A stretch of DNA of 64,000 bases from JADCGM01 sp943370355 (GTDB lineage Bacteria > Pseudomonadota > Alphaproteobacteria > Sphingomonadales > Sphingomonadaceae), in contig CALRQP020000012.1 of NCBI GenBank assembly GCA_943370355.1, positions 29,123-93,122 on the forward strand, in the 5' to 3' direction. The notes beneath the pieces were generated by a model. That model was not told the origin of the DNA and did not search any database. It worked only from the letters and a program-made list of their open reading frames with translations. The translations under genes were made by a program, and so were the position numbers. This document shows positions 1 through 7,770 of this stretch, piece after piece; position 1 is the stretch's first letter, and every line of letters starts with the position of its first letter.

Positions 1-124
1 TGCGCTCGCCCTCGACGACCTTGACGCCGACACGCACGGTGTCGCCGGCCCGGAAGTTCGGGATGGTCTTGGTAGCGGCGAATTTCGCGACCTGTTCGGC
101 CTCGATCTGCTGGAGAAGGTTCAT
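1..124 (-). CDS. rplS: 50S ribosomal protein L19 (N-terminal part, runs off the window)
   Basis: Only the first 41 residues are present; the gene continues beyond position 1. The translation begins MNLLQQIEAEQ and includes IPNFRAGDTVRVGVKVVEG, the characteristic N-terminal half of L19, a protein at the interface of the ribosomal subunits. The start codon (122-124) overlaps the stop of trmD as ATGA, indicating translational coupling. It is the last gene of the usual rpsP-rimM-trmD-rplS operon. Confidence 0.95.
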   Translation of the reverse strand, partial: MNLLQQIEAEQVAKFAATKTIPNFRAGDTVRVGVKVVEGER

Positions 125-867
125 GCCTTGTCGTCCTTGTTCTCACGTCGCGCACCAGAGGGCGACTTGACCCGAGCACTGTCGTAGCGCTCCCACAGGT
201 CCGGCCGCCTTAGCCGTGTGTCGATCTCTGCGGTGGCTTTCCGCCATGCGTCGATCTTCGCATGATCCCCCGATCGCAACACTTCAGGGATCGCGCGCCC
301 CTCCCACATCTGTGGTCGGGTATAGTGCGGATATTCGAGCAGTCCGGCTTCAAAGCTTTCCTGCTCACCGCTCGAAGCCGCGCCCATTACGCCGGGCAGC
401 AGCCGAACGCAAGCGTCGAGCAGGATCAGCGCCGCCGGTTCGCCACCAGACAGGATGTAATCGCCGATGCTGACGGGTTCGATGTTGCGTCCCTCGAAGA
501 TACGCTCGTCGAATCCCTCGAAGCGGCCGCAGAGAATGGTGACGCCGGGGCCGGCTGCGAGTTCGCGGACGCGGGCTTGGGTGAGCGGCTCTCCGCGCGG
601 CGACATGGCGAGGACGGGGGCGTCCGGCTGCTTCAAACGCGTCGCATCGACGGCAGCGGCAAGCACGTCGGCGCGGAGCACCATGCCAGGGCCGCCACCC
701 GCAGGTGTGTCGTCGACCGATCGATGCTTGTCGGTCGCGAAATCGCGGAGCTGGACGGTATCAAGCGACCAAACCCCATCCACCAGTGCGCGGCCGGCCA
801 GGCTCGACCCGAGCGGCCCGGGAAACATTTCCGGGTAAAGTGTGACCACAGCAGCGGCAAAGGTCAT
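121..867 (-). CDS. trmD: tRNA (guanine-37-N1)-methyltransferase TrmD
   Basis: SPOUT-class methyltransferase that uses S-adenosylmethionine to make m1G37 next to the anticodon and so prevents +1 frameshifting. At 248 aa it has the usual family length. Visible signatures are FPGPLGSSLAGRAL near residues 15-28, DDTPAGGGPGM at 52-62, LCGRFEGFDERI at 112-123, and the trefoil-knot SAM site SIGDYILSGGEPAA at 133-146. The C-terminal tRNA-binding part carries LLEYPHYTRP near 176-185, with Glu where E. coli TrmD has its catalytic Asp in that loop, as far as I recall a common alphaproteobacterial variant. It overlaps rplS by 4 bp and is separated from rimM by a toxin-antitoxin pair. Confidence 0.97.
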   Translation of the reverse strand: MTFAAAVVTLYPEMFPGPLGSSLAGRALVDGVWSLDTVQLRDFATDKHRSVDDTPAGGGPGMVLRADVLAAAVDATRLKQPDAPVLAMSPRGEPLTQARVRELAAGPGVTILCGRFEGFDERIFEGRNIEPVSIGDYILSGGEPAALILLDACVRLLPGVMGAASSGEQESFEAGLLEYPHYTRPQMWEGRAIPEVLRSGDHAKIDAWRKATAEIDTRLRRPDLWERYDSARVKSPSGARRENKDDKA

Positions 868-947
868 TGTCCGCCCATCCGGAAGTTAGCGGTCATTGCT
901 GTCCATCGCGTTCGGATCGCGACCATAGTGGATGCAACCATCATTGC

Positions 948-1325
948 CTAAATGGTCCAATTCTCGACCCGCAACTCCGGCAAGTCGGCGAAATCAGCTT
1001 CATTGTTGGTTACGATGATTGCATCAAGGCTAATGGCGTGTGCCGCGAGCAGTCTATCGAAGCGGGCGCGCTTGAACGGCAGCCGGGCATAGCTGTTCGC
1101 AGCCGACGCATCGAAAGCGACCACGGGAACGATGGCGACAAACGCATCGAGTGCGGCCTGCGTGGGCGGCTTGCCCAGCACCATCCCGAGCGCGATTTCT
1201 GCGAAACTGATGGCCGACAACGCCACTTCACCCGGCTCGCACTGGCGCAGCCTGTCCCGCAACGGCGGATGCTGGCCAGTTGTCGCGAAAATCGCGCAGT
1301 CCGCATCGATAAGGTAGCGGGTCAC
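948..1325 (-). CDS. vapC: VapC-type PIN-domain ribonuclease toxin
   Basis: A 125-aa PIN-domain protein of typical VapC size. The acidic metal-binding residues expected for a Mg-dependent ribonuclease are in place: Asp7 in LIDADC, Glu43 in SFAEIALG, Asp90 in FDRLLAAHA and Asp111 in the TNNEADF motif; the chain ends in the common VapC strand LRVENW. Family members cleave RNA, often initiator tRNA or rRNA; the target here is unknown. Its start overlaps the end of vapB by 4 bp (1322-1325), the usual antitoxin-first coupling. The pair interrupts the rimM-trmD junction. Confidence 0.9.
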   Translation of the reverse strand: MTRYLIDADCAIFATTGQHPPLRDRLRQCEPGEVALSAISFAEIALGMVLGKPPTQAALDAFVAIVPVVAFDASAANSYARLPFKRARFDRLLAAHAISLDAIIVTNNEADFADLPELRVENWTI

Positions 1326-1570
1326 TTCGGATTTCGAGCGCTGGGCCGCTCCTCAAAATCTTGGCGCGGCGCGGGCACATGGATCATGTTCGCGGCCTTC
1401 CCCCAGAACCGGTCAACATCGAGGGTCTTGCGGACTGCCTCGACGGGCTCAACGATGAACCGGCCTTGCTCCTCGCGTAACGTGACCGGCGTTCCCGCAG
1501 GAATGCCGAAGGAGGCTGGAATCCGGACCGCGACGGAGTTCCCCGATTTGAATGTGCGAGTCGTTGCCAT
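1322..1570 (-). CDS. vapB: VapB-type antitoxin (AbrB/SpoVT fold)
   Basis: An 82-aa antitoxin with an N-terminal swapped-hairpin DNA-binding domain: TFKSGNSVAVRIPASF followed by GTPVTLREEQGRFIVEP. The charged C-terminal tail (about residues 45-82) would wrap the VapC toxin. I start at the ATG at 1570 because GGAGG (1576-1580) lies 5 bases before it; a GTG one codon earlier is too close to that site. Two GTATATAC palindromes directly upstream are the likely autoregulatory operator. It overlaps vapC by 4 bp. Confidence 0.9.
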   Translation of the reverse strand: MATTRTFKSGNSVAVRIPASFGIPAGTPVTLREEQGRFIVEPVEAVRKTLDVDRFWGKAANMIHVPAPRQDFEERPSARNPK

Positions 1571-1580
1571 CACAGCCTCC

Positions 1581-1601
1581 GTATATACGCCATGTATATA
1601 C
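1581..1601. promoter_or_regulatory. Probable VapBC operator (two GTATATAC palindromes)
   Basis: Two identical self-complementary octamers, GTATATAC at 1581-1588 and 1594-1601, start 13 bp apart just upstream of the vapB ribosome-binding site and touch the last base of rimM. Paired palindromes before an AbrB-type antitoxin gene are the usual autoregulatory arrangement of vapBC modules. Binding here is inferred from position and symmetry. Confidence 0.7.
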
Positions 1602-2101
1602 TAGCTGACGAACGCCGGTTCAATCACCACGCTCTCGCCCACCTGCGGCACCGCCTGCGGATTGAACGGCACCATGAAGCGTTTGCCGTCGGGGCGTTCG
1701 ATTTCGAGAATGTCGCCGGCGCCGAAATTCTCGACAGCGGCGACATGGCCGAGCGGCTCGCCATTGGGCGTGACGCAGGGCAGGCCGATCAGGTCGGTCT
1801 GATAATATTCGCCCTCAGGCAGCGGCGGCAGGCTGTCGCGCGGGACGGTGAGGGTCGTACCACGCAAGGCTTCGGCGGCTTCGCGGCTGGTCACTTCGGC
1901 GAAACGGGCGATGGCATCCGGCTTGCCGGGTTTTAGCGACTTCAGGGTCAGCGTTGCACCGGCGGCCTCAAAAGCCTTGTACCGCCGTACCGACTCGATG
2001 CTCTCGGCGAACAGCTTCAGCCGTACTTCGCCGGTGATGCCATGCGCACCGGCAACGGCGGCGAGGGTGACGCGCACGTCTGCGGCTCGCGCCACCCCCA
2101 T
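1601..2101 (-). CDS. rimM: Ribosome maturation factor RimM
   Basis: RimM assists assembly of the 30S head around S19. The 166-aa protein has the expected two parts: an N-terminal beta-barrel with VAGAHGITGEVRLKLF (about 16-31) and a C-terminal PRC barrel beginning near LPEGEYYQTDLIGL (94-107) and ending in VPFNPQAVPQV. It lies 5 bp downstream of rpsP on the same strand. Its usual direct neighbour trmD is displaced by vapBC. Length and motifs are normal. Confidence 0.96.
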   Translation of the reverse strand: MGVARAADVRVTLAAVAGAHGITGEVRLKLFAESIESVRRYKAFEAAGATLTLKSLKPGKPDAIARFAEVTSREAAEALRGTTLTVPRDSLPPLPEGEYYQTDLIGLPCVTPNGEPLGHVAAVENFGAGDILEIERPDGKRFMVPFNPQAVPQVGESVVIEPAFVS

Positions 2102-2106
2102 CGTTC

Positions 2107-2637
2107 TTACGCCTCGGTCTTTTCGTCCTCAGCGGCTGGCTCAGCGGCAGCTTCGGCCTCGGGTGCAGCCTCTTCAGCAACCGGAGTCGCCTCTTCGACG
2201 GCTTCTGCCATCACTTCAACGGTCTCGGCTTCAGCGGCAGTCTCGGGCTCCGGCTCCGGCGCGGGCTTGGCGGCGGCTTCGGCCATCGCCGCCTCAAGCT
2301 CGGCAGCCTTCTTGGCGCGCGCCTCGGTGCGCTCGACGGCCTTCTCGCCGGGCTTGCCCTTGTTGGGATTGTTCGACGCCGCACGGGCGCGAACGCCGGC
2401 CGCATCGAGGAAGCGCGCGACACGGTCCGACGGCTGCGCGCCGACGCTCAACCAATGCGCGGCGCGCTCGGTGTCGAGCTTGACGCGCTCGGGCGAATCC
2501 TTCGCGAGCAGCGGGTTGTAGGTGCCGATCTTCTCGAGGAAGCGGCCGTCGCGCGGGTTGCGCGAATCCGCGACGACGATCCGGTAATAAGGCCGCTTCT
2601 TCGCGCCGCCGCGCGACAGCCGGATTGCGATTGCCAT
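2107..2637 (-). CDS. rpsP: 30S ribosomal protein S16 with long acidic C-terminal extension
   Basis: The first ~80 residues (MAIAIRLSRGGAKKRPYYRI, then RDGRFLEKIGTYNP) are a standard S16, which binds 16S rRNA in the body of the 30S subunit. The protein continues to 176 aa with an Ala/Glu/Pro-rich low-complexity tail of about 75-95 residues, more than doubling the usual length of ~80. Extended S16 tails are known in alphaproteobacteria, but this one is strongly acidic, which is odd for a ribosomal protein. It precedes rimM by 5 bp and follows ffh. Confidence 0.96.
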   Translation of the reverse strand: MAIAIRLSRGGAKKRPYYRIVVADSRNPRDGRFLEKIGTYNPLLAKDSPERVKLDTERAAHWLSVGAQPSDRVARFLDAAGVRARAASNNPNKGKPGEKAVERTEARAKKAAELEAAMAEAAAKPAPEPEPETAAEAETVEVMAEAVEEATPVAEEAAPEAEAAAEPAAEDEKTEA

Positions 2638-2695
2638 GGTTCAGTCCTTCTCTTGATTGTCTCTAGTGTTTGAAATTCTTGTCGAAACCGGGGGG

Positions 2696-4120
2696 CTAAC
2701 GGAGGCCGCCGCCCCCGCCGAACATCCCGCCGCCGCCGCCGAACATGCCGCCGGGGCCGCCCTTGCCCATCATGCCCATCATCGCCTTGAGCCCGCCCAT
2801 CTTGCGCAGCTTCTTCATGGCGTTGCCCATTTCCTGATGCATTTTGATGAGCTTGTTGACCTCCTGCACCGTGGTGCCGGCACCATTGGCGATGCGGATC
2901 TTGCGCTTGGCATTGAGCAGTTCCGGCTTGCTGCGCTCCTTGGGCGTCATCGACAGGATGACCGCCTCCATGCGGCCGAGCGTCTTGTCATTGACGCCGG
3001 CGGCAGCCGCCTGTGCCTGCATCTTGCCCATGCCCGGCATCATGCCCATCAGCGCGCCCATGCCGCCCATGCGCTTCATCTGCGCGAGCTGGCCGCGCAG
3101 GTCGTTCATGTCGAACTGGCCCTTGGCCATCTTGGCCGCGAGCTTTTCGGCCTCATCCTGATTGATCGATTCCGCCGCGCGCTCGACGAGCCCGACGACG
3201 TCGCCCATTCCGAGGATGCGGCCGGCGACGCGGCTCGGATCGAAGGCATCGAGGGCGTCGAGTTTTTCGCCGGTGCCGACGAACTTGATCGGCTTCTGTG
3301 TGACCGCACGCATCGACAGCGCGGCACCACCGCGGGCGTCGCCGTCCATGCGGGTCAGCACGACGCCGGTCAGCGCAACCTGGCCGGAGAAGGATTTGGC
3401 GACGTTGACGGCGTCCTGGCCGGTCAGCGCATCGACGACGAGCAGGATTTCAGCGGGCGTTGAGGCCGTCGCAATCGCCTGCATCTCGGCCATCAGCGCC
3501 TGATCAACATGCAGCCGGCCGGCCGTGTCGAGCATGAGCACGTCGAAGCCCTGCAGCTTTGCGGCCTGCAGCGCGCGCCGGGCGATATCGACAGGCTGCT
3601 GCCCGGCGATGATCGGCAGCGTCGCAACATTCACCTGCTCGCCAAGGATCCGCAGCTGCTCCTGCGCGGCGGGGCGATTGACATCCAACGACGCCATTAG
3701 CACCTTTTTGCGCTCGCGCCCCGTCAGCCCGCTGGCCGAGCCTTCGCTGAGCCGCTTCGCGATCTTGGCGGTCGTCGTCGTCTTGCCCGAGCCCTGCAGG
3801 CCGACCATCATGACGACGGCGGGCGGCGTGACCTCGAGGTTCAGCCCCTCGGCATCGCCGCCGAGCATCTCGACCAGCGCGTCGTTGACGATCTTGACGA
3901 CCTGCTGACCCGGCGTGACCGAGCGGATGACTTCCGCACCAATGGCGCGCTCGGTGGCGCGGTCGACGAAATCCTTGACGACGGGCAGTGCGACATCGGC
4001 TTCGAGAAGCGCGACCCGCACCTCACGCATTGCGGCGCGCACGTCGAGCTCGGTGAGCGCGCCGCGCCCCCGCAGCTTGTCGAACACGCCGCCAAGGCGC
4101 TCGGAGAGAGTCTCGAACAT
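2696..4120 (-). CDS. ffh: Signal recognition particle protein Ffh
   Basis: GTPase that binds 4.5S RNA and signal sequences of nascent membrane proteins and docks with FtsY. An N helical bundle (about 1-90) is followed by the G domain with P-loop GLQGSGKTTTTAK at 107-119, later LDTAGRLHVD and TRMDGDARGG, and a Met-rich M domain (MKRMGGMGALMGMMPGMGKM) ending in a Gly/Phe/Met-rich tail. I start at MFETLSERL (4120), the conserved N-terminus; an in-frame Met ten codons upstream (4150) adds an unlikely MFGVEGKTGL. The gene heads the translation operon, 58 bp before rpsP. Confidence 0.96.
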   Translation of the reverse strand: MFETLSERLGGVFDKLRGRGALTELDVRAAMREVRVALLEADVALPVVKDFVDRATERAIGAEVIRSVTPGQQVVKIVNDALVEMLGGDAEGLNLEVTPPAVVMMVGLQGSGKTTTTAKIAKRLSEGSASGLTGRERKKVLMASLDVNRPAAQEQLRILGEQVNVATLPIIAGQQPVDIARRALQAAKLQGFDVLMLDTAGRLHVDQALMAEMQAIATASTPAEILLVVDALTGQDAVNVAKSFSGQVALTGVVLTRMDGDARGGAALSMRAVTQKPIKFVGTGEKLDALDAFDPSRVAGRILGMGDVVGLVERAAESINQDEAEKLAAKMAKGQFDMNDLRGQLAQMKRMGGMGALMGMMPGMGKMQAQAAAAGVNDKTLGRMEAVILSMTPKERSKPELLNAKRKIRIANGAGTTVQEVNKLIKMHQEMGNAMKKLRKMGGLKAMMGMMGKGGPGGMFGGGGGMFGGGGGLR

Positions 4121-4286
4121 CAGGCCCGTTTTACCTTCAACGCCAAACACGCCGGTGGGCGCACCTGCGCTGACCGGCGGACGTCCGTAGACGTAGTTTC
4201 ATTCCCGCTTCTCGATGAAAAGCTGGCGGGACCTACCGGCTCAGCCTGCTAAAGTCAACGCAACCCACCCGGCTGCGGAGTTCGGC

Positions 4287-4943
4287 ATGACCCTGATCCT
4301 CTATGGACATCCTTTCTCATCCTATTCGCAAAAGGCGCAGATCGCGCTTTACGAGAAGGACCTGCCGTTCGACTTTCGCGTGCTCGGGCCGGATGCGCCG
4401 GAAAGTGCTGCCGAATGGGCGGAGCTGTGGCCTCTCAAGCGCTTCCCTGTGCTGGTCGACTCGGGCCGCTCCTTCGTCGAAGCCAGCATCATCGTCGAAC
4501 ATGTCGACCAGTTGCGCCCCGGCGATCACCCCTTGCTCCCTCGCGATCCGGACGCGGCGCTGGAGGTGCGGATGCTCGATCGCTTCTTCGACAATTACAT
4601 CATGTCGCCGATGCAGAAGATCGTCGGGGATCGCCTGCGCGTCGATAATGATCGCGATCCTTATGGCGTGACCGAGGCGCGGACGATGCTCGACACCGCC
4701 TATGCGTGGCTGGAGGGCCGCATCGGCGATGGCTGGGCTGCCGGCGGCGATTTCTCGCTTGCCGACTGTGCAGCGGCCCCGTCACTATTCTACGCCGATT
4801 GGAGCCATCCCATGAACGGCCGTTTCCCGGCAGTTGCCGCCTATCGCGAGCGTCTGCTGCGCCGGCCTTCCGTGTCACGCGCCGTCGATGTAGCGCGCCC
4901 ATTTCGCGCCTTTTTCCCGCTCGGCGCTCCCGACCGCGACTGA
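4287..4943 (+). CDS. Glutathione S-transferase family protein
   Basis: A 218-aa soluble GST. The N-terminal thioredoxin-like domain starts MTLILYGHPFSSYSQKA, and the cis-Pro segment is FPVLVDSGRSFVEASIIVEH with the Glu-Ala-Ser of the glutathione site. The C-terminal helical domain includes FSLADCAAAPSLFYADW, a typical GST fold element. I chose the ATG at 4287 because a CGGAG sequence sits just upstream and the fold begins there; an in-frame ATG at 4215 adds 24 non-conserved residues. It diverges from ffh. The substrate cannot be inferred. Confidence 0.88.
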   Translation: MTLILYGHPFSSYSQKAQIALYEKDLPFDFRVLGPDAPESAAEWAELWPLKRFPVLVDSGRSFVEASIIVEHVDQLRPGDHPLLPRDPDAALEVRMLDRFFDNYIMSPMQKIVGDRLRVDNDRDPYGVTEARTMLDTAYAWLEGRIGDGWAAGGDFSLADCAAAPSLFYADWSHPMNGRFPAVAAYRERLLRRPSVSRAVDVARPFRAFFPLGAPDRD

Positions 4944-5072
4944 CAGCGTACCGGCCTGTGGCCGTTCTGCAACGCCCTGTCCCGCTCATCTGGCATTCAT
5001 GCAACTTGCCGGGAGCCACCGGGTTCAGCCGACCGACCGCAGGGTAGTGCGGCAGTTAGTTGAGGAATGATT

Positions 5073-5624
5073 ATGCGTAAATTTGTGTTGGCGGCGCTTG
5101 CCGCCGCTTTGGTTCCTGCGGCCGCGTTCGCCCAGGACACCGCCCCCGATGGCAGCAAGGCATTCGGGCTTGAGCCCTATGTCGGCGTGTTCGGCGGCTA
5201 TCATGATTTCGACAAGGGTACCAAAGGCCCGCTCAATCGCGGCAACAGCGCCAACGGCGCGTTGGTCGGTGGTTATGCCGGCGTGAATGTGCCGTTGTCG
5301 TTTCTCGTCGTGGGTGCCGAAGGCGAGATTGCCAAGGGCTTCAATGATATCGACTATGAATATGGCGTCACCGGCCATGTCGGCATCCGTGCCGGCGACA
5401 GCGGCATGATCTATGCCCGGGCCGGTGAGCAATGGATTCATGGCAAAAACGGCTTCGGCAACGACCATAATGAAATCTATGGCATGGGCGTCGAAGTCGG
5501 TCCGAAGGATATCGGCCTGTCGGGCTTGACCGGAAATGCCGGAGTTCGCCTGCGTCTTGCAGCCGACACCTACGACAATTTCCAGAGCATCCGGCCCACG
5601 GTCGGCGTCTCCTTTCACTTCTAA
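5073..5624 (+). CDS. Small outer-membrane beta-barrel protein
   Basis: A 183-aa exported protein. Residues 1-21 form a clear signal peptide (MRKFVLAALAAALVPAAAFA) cleaved before QD. The rest is Gly- and aromatic-rich with alternating short strands (GLEPYVGVFGGYHDF, ANGALVGGYAGVNVP) and ends in Phe (TVGVSFHF), the signal for BamA-mediated outer-membrane insertion. I chose ATG 5073 because GAGGA (5062-5066) is 6 bases upstream; the ATG at 5067 is too close. It is related in appearance to the opacity/OmpA-like barrel porins; function unknown. Confidence 0.8.
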   Translation: MRKFVLAALAAALVPAAAFAQDTAPDGSKAFGLEPYVGVFGGYHDFDKGTKGPLNRGNSANGALVGGYAGVNVPLSFLVVGAEGEIAKGFNDIDYEYGVTGHVGIRAGDSGMIYARAGEQWIHGKNGFGNDHNEIYGMGVEVGPKDIGLSGLTGNAGVRLRLAADTYDNFQSIRPTVGVSFHF

Positions 5625-5631
5625 GTCAAAG

Positions 5632-5661
5632 GCTCCGGCCCGGCATTTGCCGGGCCGGAGC
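5632..5661. terminator. Bidirectional hairpin terminator between the barrel gene and kup
   Basis: A perfect 13-bp stem, GCTCCGGCCCGGC (5632-5644) with its complement at 5649-5661, closes an ATTT loop. It lies between two convergent genes and its right arm reaches the kup stop codon. No strong T-run follows in either direction, so it may work as an attenuating or convergent terminator. Confidence 0.7.
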
Positions 5662-7595
5662 TAGATTTCGACCTGACTGCCGAGTTCGACCACGCGATTG
5701 GTCGGCAGTTTGAAGAATTCCATCGCCGTTTCGGCGTTCCGCAGCATCCAGGCGAACAGCTTTTCCCGCCAGATCGCCATGCCGGGCCGGTCGCTCGCGA
5801 TCAGCGTCTGACGCGCGAGGAAGAAGCTCGTGTCCATCATCTTGAACTTCGGGCCGCAATTCTCGATCGACTTGAGCACGGCCGGGATATCGGTTTCCAT
5901 CATGAAGCCATAACGGATGATCATCCGCCAGAAGCCGCCGCCCAGATCCATGATCTCGACCCGGTCCTCATTGTCCACATATGGCACTTCGTCGATCACG
6001 ACCGTCAGGATGATGATCCGCTCGTGGAGCACCTTGTTGTGCTTCAGATTGTGCAGGAGCGCGTGCGGCACGCCGTCGGCGGTCGACGTCATGAACACGG
6101 CGGTACCGGGTACCCGCGTTGTCGATCCCGACGACTTGATGAAAATCTCGATCGGCATCGCCGCTTCGCGCAAGCGCTGCACCATGAGCGCCCGGCCTTT
6201 CGACCAGGTCGTCAGGAAGGTGAAGGCGATCACGCCGACGAGCAGCGGGAACCAGCCGCCAGCCGGGACCTTGGTCATGTTGGCGAGGAAATAGGCGCCA
6301 TCAACGGTGAAGAAGGCCGCGAGCAGCACGCCGGCCAGCAGCCGGTTCCAGTTCCACATATTGTAGAGGACCACGGTCAGCAGGCAGGTGTCGATCAGCA
6401 TCGCGCCCGTCACCGCGATGCCATAGGCCGCCGCGAGGTTCGATGAATTGCGGAAGGTCAGCACGAGCAGAATGACCATGATCATCAGCGCCCAGTTGAT
6501 CGTCGGGATGTAGATCTGGCCTGCGGTCGACGCGCTGGTGTGCTGGATGCGCAGGCGCGGGATGAACCCGAGCTGGATTGCCTGCTGCGTCACGGAGAAG
6601 GCACCGGAGATTACCGCCTGCGAGGCAATGACGGTCGCCATCGTCGCGAGGATGACCAGCGGCAGCCGCAACTCTTCGGGTGCCAAGAAGAAGAAGGGGT
6701 TCTTGATCACGACCGACTGCGCTGCGGGTGCCAGGTTCAGGATCATCGCCCCTTGCCCGAAATAATTGAGCACCAGGGCAGGAAGCACGAAGAACAGCCA
6801 GGACACGCTGATCGGCTTGCGCCCGAAATGCCCCATATCGGCGTAGAGCGCCTCCGCGCCCGTCACGGCGAGCACGACCGAGCCGAGTGCGAGGAAGGCG
6901 CGCAGGCTGTCCCCCGCGAAAAACTGAACCGCATACCAGGGATTGAGCGCGGCAAAGACGCCGGGGTTCGCGGCGATGTTGACGATGCCGAGCGCGGCCA
7001 GGACGACGAAATAGACGAGCATGACAGGCCCGAACATCGCGCCGACCAGCGCCGTGCCGCGCGACTGGATCATGAACAGGCCGATCAGGATGACCACAGC
7101 CAAAGGCACGACCAGCGGGCCGAACGCGGGCTGGACCACGGTCAGCCCCTCGACCGCCGAGAGCACCGAAATCGCCGGTGTAATCATCGAGTCGCCATAG
7201 AAAAGCGCAGTTGCGAACACGCCGAGCATGATGATTCCCGATGTCCAGCGCTTGCCCGACGTCGAGCGCGAGATCAGTGCCAGCAGCGCAAGGCTGCCAC
7301 CTTCGCCGCGATTGTCGGCGCGCATGATGATCGACACATATTTGATCGTGACGACGAGCATCATCGACCAGAAGATCAACGACAGCACGCCAAACACATG
7401 CGACGGATCGGTCGGCAGCGGATGGTGGCCGGCAAAGGTTTCGCGGAACGCGTAAAGCGGCGACGTGCCGATGTCGCCGAACACGATGCCGATCGCGCCG
7501 ACTGCAAGCTTTGCAAGGCTGCCGCGCGGTGCATGGCCGACAGCCTTTTCCCGCGCGCTGGGCACGGTTGCAGTGGCGGCTGTGGCTGTGTTCAT
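5661..7595 (-). CDS. kup: KUP/HAK/KT family potassium uptake protein
   Basis: Proton-coupled K+ importer of the inner membrane, 644 aa, about the length of E. coli Kup. The family signature GIVFGDIGTSPLYAF lies near the N-terminus, followed by about twelve hydrophobic segments (for example FWSMMLVVTIKYVSIIMRADN, given here in part) and a cytosolic C-terminal domain of ~170 residues (from about FMTSTADGVPHALLHNLKHN). I start at MNTATAATATV (7595) since the ORF upstream of it has no family-like sequence. The gene is monocistronic, convergent with the barrel gene and divergent from ald. Confidence 0.94.
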   Translation of the reverse strand: MNTATAATATVPSAREKAVGHAPRGSLAKLAVGAIGIVFGDIGTSPLYAFRETFAGHHPLPTDPSHVFGVLSLIFWSMMLVVTIKYVSIIMRADNRGEGGSLALLALISRSTSGKRWTSGIIMLGVFATALFYGDSMITPAISVLSAVEGLTVVQPAFGPLVVPLAVVILIGLFMIQSRGTALVGAMFGPVMLVYFVVLAALGIVNIAANPGVFAALNPWYAVQFFAGDSLRAFLALGSVVLAVTGAEALYADMGHFGRKPISVSWLFFVLPALVLNYFGQGAMILNLAPAAQSVVIKNPFFFLAPEELRLPLVILATMATVIASQAVISGAFSVTQQAIQLGFIPRLRIQHTSASTAGQIYIPTINWALMIMVILLVLTFRNSSNLAAAYGIAVTGAMLIDTCLLTVVLYNMWNWNRLLAGVLLAAFFTVDGAYFLANMTKVPAGGWFPLLVGVIAFTFLTTWSKGRALMVQRLREAAMPIEIFIKSSGSTTRVPGTAVFMTSTADGVPHALLHNLKHNKVLHERIIILTVVIDEVPYVDNEDRVEIMDLGGGFWRMIIRYGFMMETDIPAVLKSIENCGPKFKMMDTSFFLARQTLIASDRPGMAIWREKLFAWMLRNAETAMEFFKLPTNRVVELGSQVEI

Positions 7596-7770
7596 AATGT
7601 GTAAGCGCTCGTCAGACCAACGCGGTAACAACTCAGTCCCGGAGAAAGTGCCTTCGGGTGTCGCGGCAGCGGCGCGCGGCGGTAGCATAGCCCTTTCGTG
7701 CCCGCAACAGCGGGACAACCGCACGACCATTTGTTATAGGCTTGCGCAACTTTGTTACGCGGAGTGAGCT

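Noticed and set aside
262..951. 229-codon open frame on the plus strand across trmD
   Set aside because: It is antisense to trmD, has low-complexity Ala/Arg/His content and no family-like sequence; GC-rich DNA gives such frames by chance.
6540..7604. 354-codon plus-strand frame across kup
   Set aside because: Rich in Arg, His, Asp and Gln, the typical reverse reading of a membrane protein gene.
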